Shown here: piece by piece, positions 63,301-64,000 of the stretch | Position numbering within the stretch: position 1 is the first letter of the stretch | How the letters are laid out: the number at the start of each line of letters is the position of its first letter | Assembly: GCF_051014445.1 (NCBI RefSeq) | Contig: NC_135134.1 | Coordinates: forward strand, 9,577,672-9,641,671 | Reading direction: 5' to 3' | From: Colletes latitarsis | Lineage: Eukaryota; Arthropoda; Insecta; Hymenoptera; Colletidae | DNA length: 64,000 bases | The notes under the pieces: generated by a model | What the model was told of the DNA's origin: nothing | Seen by the model: the letters and a program-made list of their open reading frames with translations, nothing else | Database searches by the model: none | Translations under genes and position numbers: made by a program

Positions 63301-64000
63301 TCTGTTCAACAAGTATGTGGAGAATGCGAAAGTATGTGTCTGATCAGGGTAAATCCCAGGCCTAACCTAGACATAACATGGGTTATCCTGTAAAATATTC
63401 ATCGAAACCAGGTTTAATGGACTGTTTCCGTGTGGTACCACATTACTACGGGATCCAAACCAGAAAAGGCCAGAATCTGGCCATCAAGTATGAGAAATAT
63501 GCGAAAGTACGAGCCTGATGAGAGCAAATCCCAGACCTAACCTAGACCTAACATGAGTTATTCTCTAAAATATTCATCGAAACCAGGTTTAATGGACTTT
63601 TTCAGTGTGGTACCACATTACTACGTGATCCAAACCAGAAAAAACCCAGGATCCGTTCTACATGTATGTGAAGAATGCGAAAGTATGTGTCTGATGAGGG
63701 CAAATCCCAGGCCTAACCTAGACCTAACATGCGTTATCCTCTAAAATATTTATCAAGACCAGATTTAGTTGAATGTTTCAGTGTGGTACCACATTACTAC
63801 GTGATCCAAACCAGAAAAAACCTAGAATCTGTTCAACAAGTATGTGAAAAACGCGAAACTATGAGCCTGATGAGGGCAAATCCCAGACCTATCCCAGACA
63901 TAACATGCGTTATCCTCTAAAATATTGATCGAAACCAGGTTTAATGGACTGTTTCAGTGTGGTACCACATTACTACGTGATCCAAACCAGAAAAAGCCAG
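63301..64000. repeat. Domain B tail, array continues past the window
   Basis: Four typical domain B monomers. The end (63961-64000) is the first 40 bases of another monomer starting GGTACC. Likewise base 1 starts inside a monomer. Neither edge of the satellite lies in the window. Confidence 0.85.

Larger units (their letters stand above)
1..64000. repeat. Satellite DNA array, ~176-bp monomer
   Basis: Head-to-tail monomers fill the whole window. Counting from the G of GGTACC as base 1 in the complete monomer 63785-63960, the landmarks are: the palindrome TGTGGTACCACA (174-176 plus 1-9), 'actacgtgatcc' (12-23), an A-run (30-36), 'atctgttcaacaag' (43-56), a degenerate 9-bp doublet of 'tgcgaaaaa' type (about 60-77), 'gatgagggcaaat' (85-97), an 11-bp doublet of 'cagaccta' type (100-121), 'ctctaaaatatt' (131-142) and 'gaaaccaggttt' (147-158). 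All monomers have the same orientation. I saw no foreign insertion, inversion or run of undetermined bases. Such arrays typically form eukaryotic centromeric or pericentromeric heterochromatin. That location is inferred here. The family was not recognised. Confidence 0.97.
26578..64000. repeat. Domain B of the satellite
   Basis: Monomers share 'aatggactg', 'aacatgcgttatcctc' and 'attgatcgaaaccaggtt'. The middle comes in two main types: 'gttcaacaagtatgtg' with 'gatgagggcaaatccc', and 'ggccatcaagtatgag' with 'tacgagcctgatgagagc'. Offsets are close to multiples of 175.7 bp. The palindrome is intact in nearly all monomers, in contrast to left domain A. Monomers are visibly more alike than in A, so homogenisation appears more recent. 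Confidence 0.9.

Noticed and set aside
1..64000. Dozens of open reading frames of 60-122 codons on both strands
   Set aside because: Each recurs with the monomer, uses GTG, TTG or ATG starts at fixed monomer positions, has no recognisable domain, and is broken or shifted by single-base changes between copies. None is supported as a gene.
1..64000. CRISPR-like array (a short palindromic motif at regular spacing)
   Set aside because: The sequence between the palindromes is itself repeated, not unique spacer, the period is 176 bp, and there are no cas genes.
1..64000. A CENP-B box
   Set aside because: Reading candidate TTCG-containing stretches such as 'gttcgaaaccaggttta', I found no match to the NTTCGNNNNANNCGGGN pattern. 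A full motif scan on both strands would settle it.
1..64000. 5S rDNA or tRNA-derived tandem repeat
   Set aside because: I saw no recognisable 5S internal promoter or tRNA A and B boxes in the monomer, and both domains drift freely at most positions.
1..64000. Transposable element insertions or terminal repeats within the array
   Set aside because: Monomer landmarks continue in register throughout. Every interval longer than about 178 bp between palindromes is explained by a mutated palindrome or by the 52-bp deletion.

Overview
The window is one uninterrupted array of satellite DNA. I find no gene, RNA gene, transposon or other unique sequence in its 64 kb. The unit is a monomer of about 176 bp, present roughly 360 times in head-to-tail orientation. 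One monomer counted by hand (63785-63960) is 176 bp and about 40% G+C. Almost every monomer carries a 12-bp perfect palindrome, TGTGGTACCACA, which holds a KpnI site and serves as a phase marker. Megabase-type tandem arrays of nucleosome-sized monomers with nested higher-order structure are typical of eukaryotic centromeric or pericentromeric heterochromatin. A centromeric role is an inference only. I do not recognise the family, so I name no species.

The array has two sequence domains that meet inside a single monomer near 26578. Domain A (1 to about 26577) has monomers marked by 'aattgactg', 'agatgattgcaaatacc', 'aaccggcgtt' and 'attaatcgcaacc', and mixes 176- and 177-bp forms. Domain B (about 26578 to 64000) has 'aatggactg', 'tgatgagggcaaatccc', 'aacatgcgtt' and 'attgatcgaaacc', and its monomers are more alike.

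Domain A, left to right: 1-6600 holds divergent monomers with only short local duplications. 6600-9739 holds monomers that also occur, rearranged, further right. 9740-16171 and 16172-23133 are two adjacent copies of one very large unit (offset 6432 bp, then 6962 bp after a three-monomer indel). 23134-26577 is a mosaic of pieces of that unit reused at 10-, 14-, 15- and 22-monomer offsets. A distinctive monomer pair with a 52-bp deletion that removes the palindrome occurs six times and marks the amplification history.

Domain B: 26578-33100 has weak order with 3- and 5-monomer echoes. 33110-55120 is a mosaic in which marked monomers recur at offsets of 2, 3, 11, 13, 15, 16, 17, 19, 21, 22, 27, 29, 32, 33, 48, 53 and 65 monomers. 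55124-63300 is the most regular part, with 5-, 9- and 10-monomer higher-order repeats (about 878, 1581 and 1756 bp).

The open frames of about 60-120 codons on both strands are by-products of the repeat. Many open at GTG inside the palindrome or TTG beside it, and they close one monomer later because 176 is not a multiple of three. Offsets were read by eye from matching landmarks. Block edges are good to about 10-50 bp unless stated.
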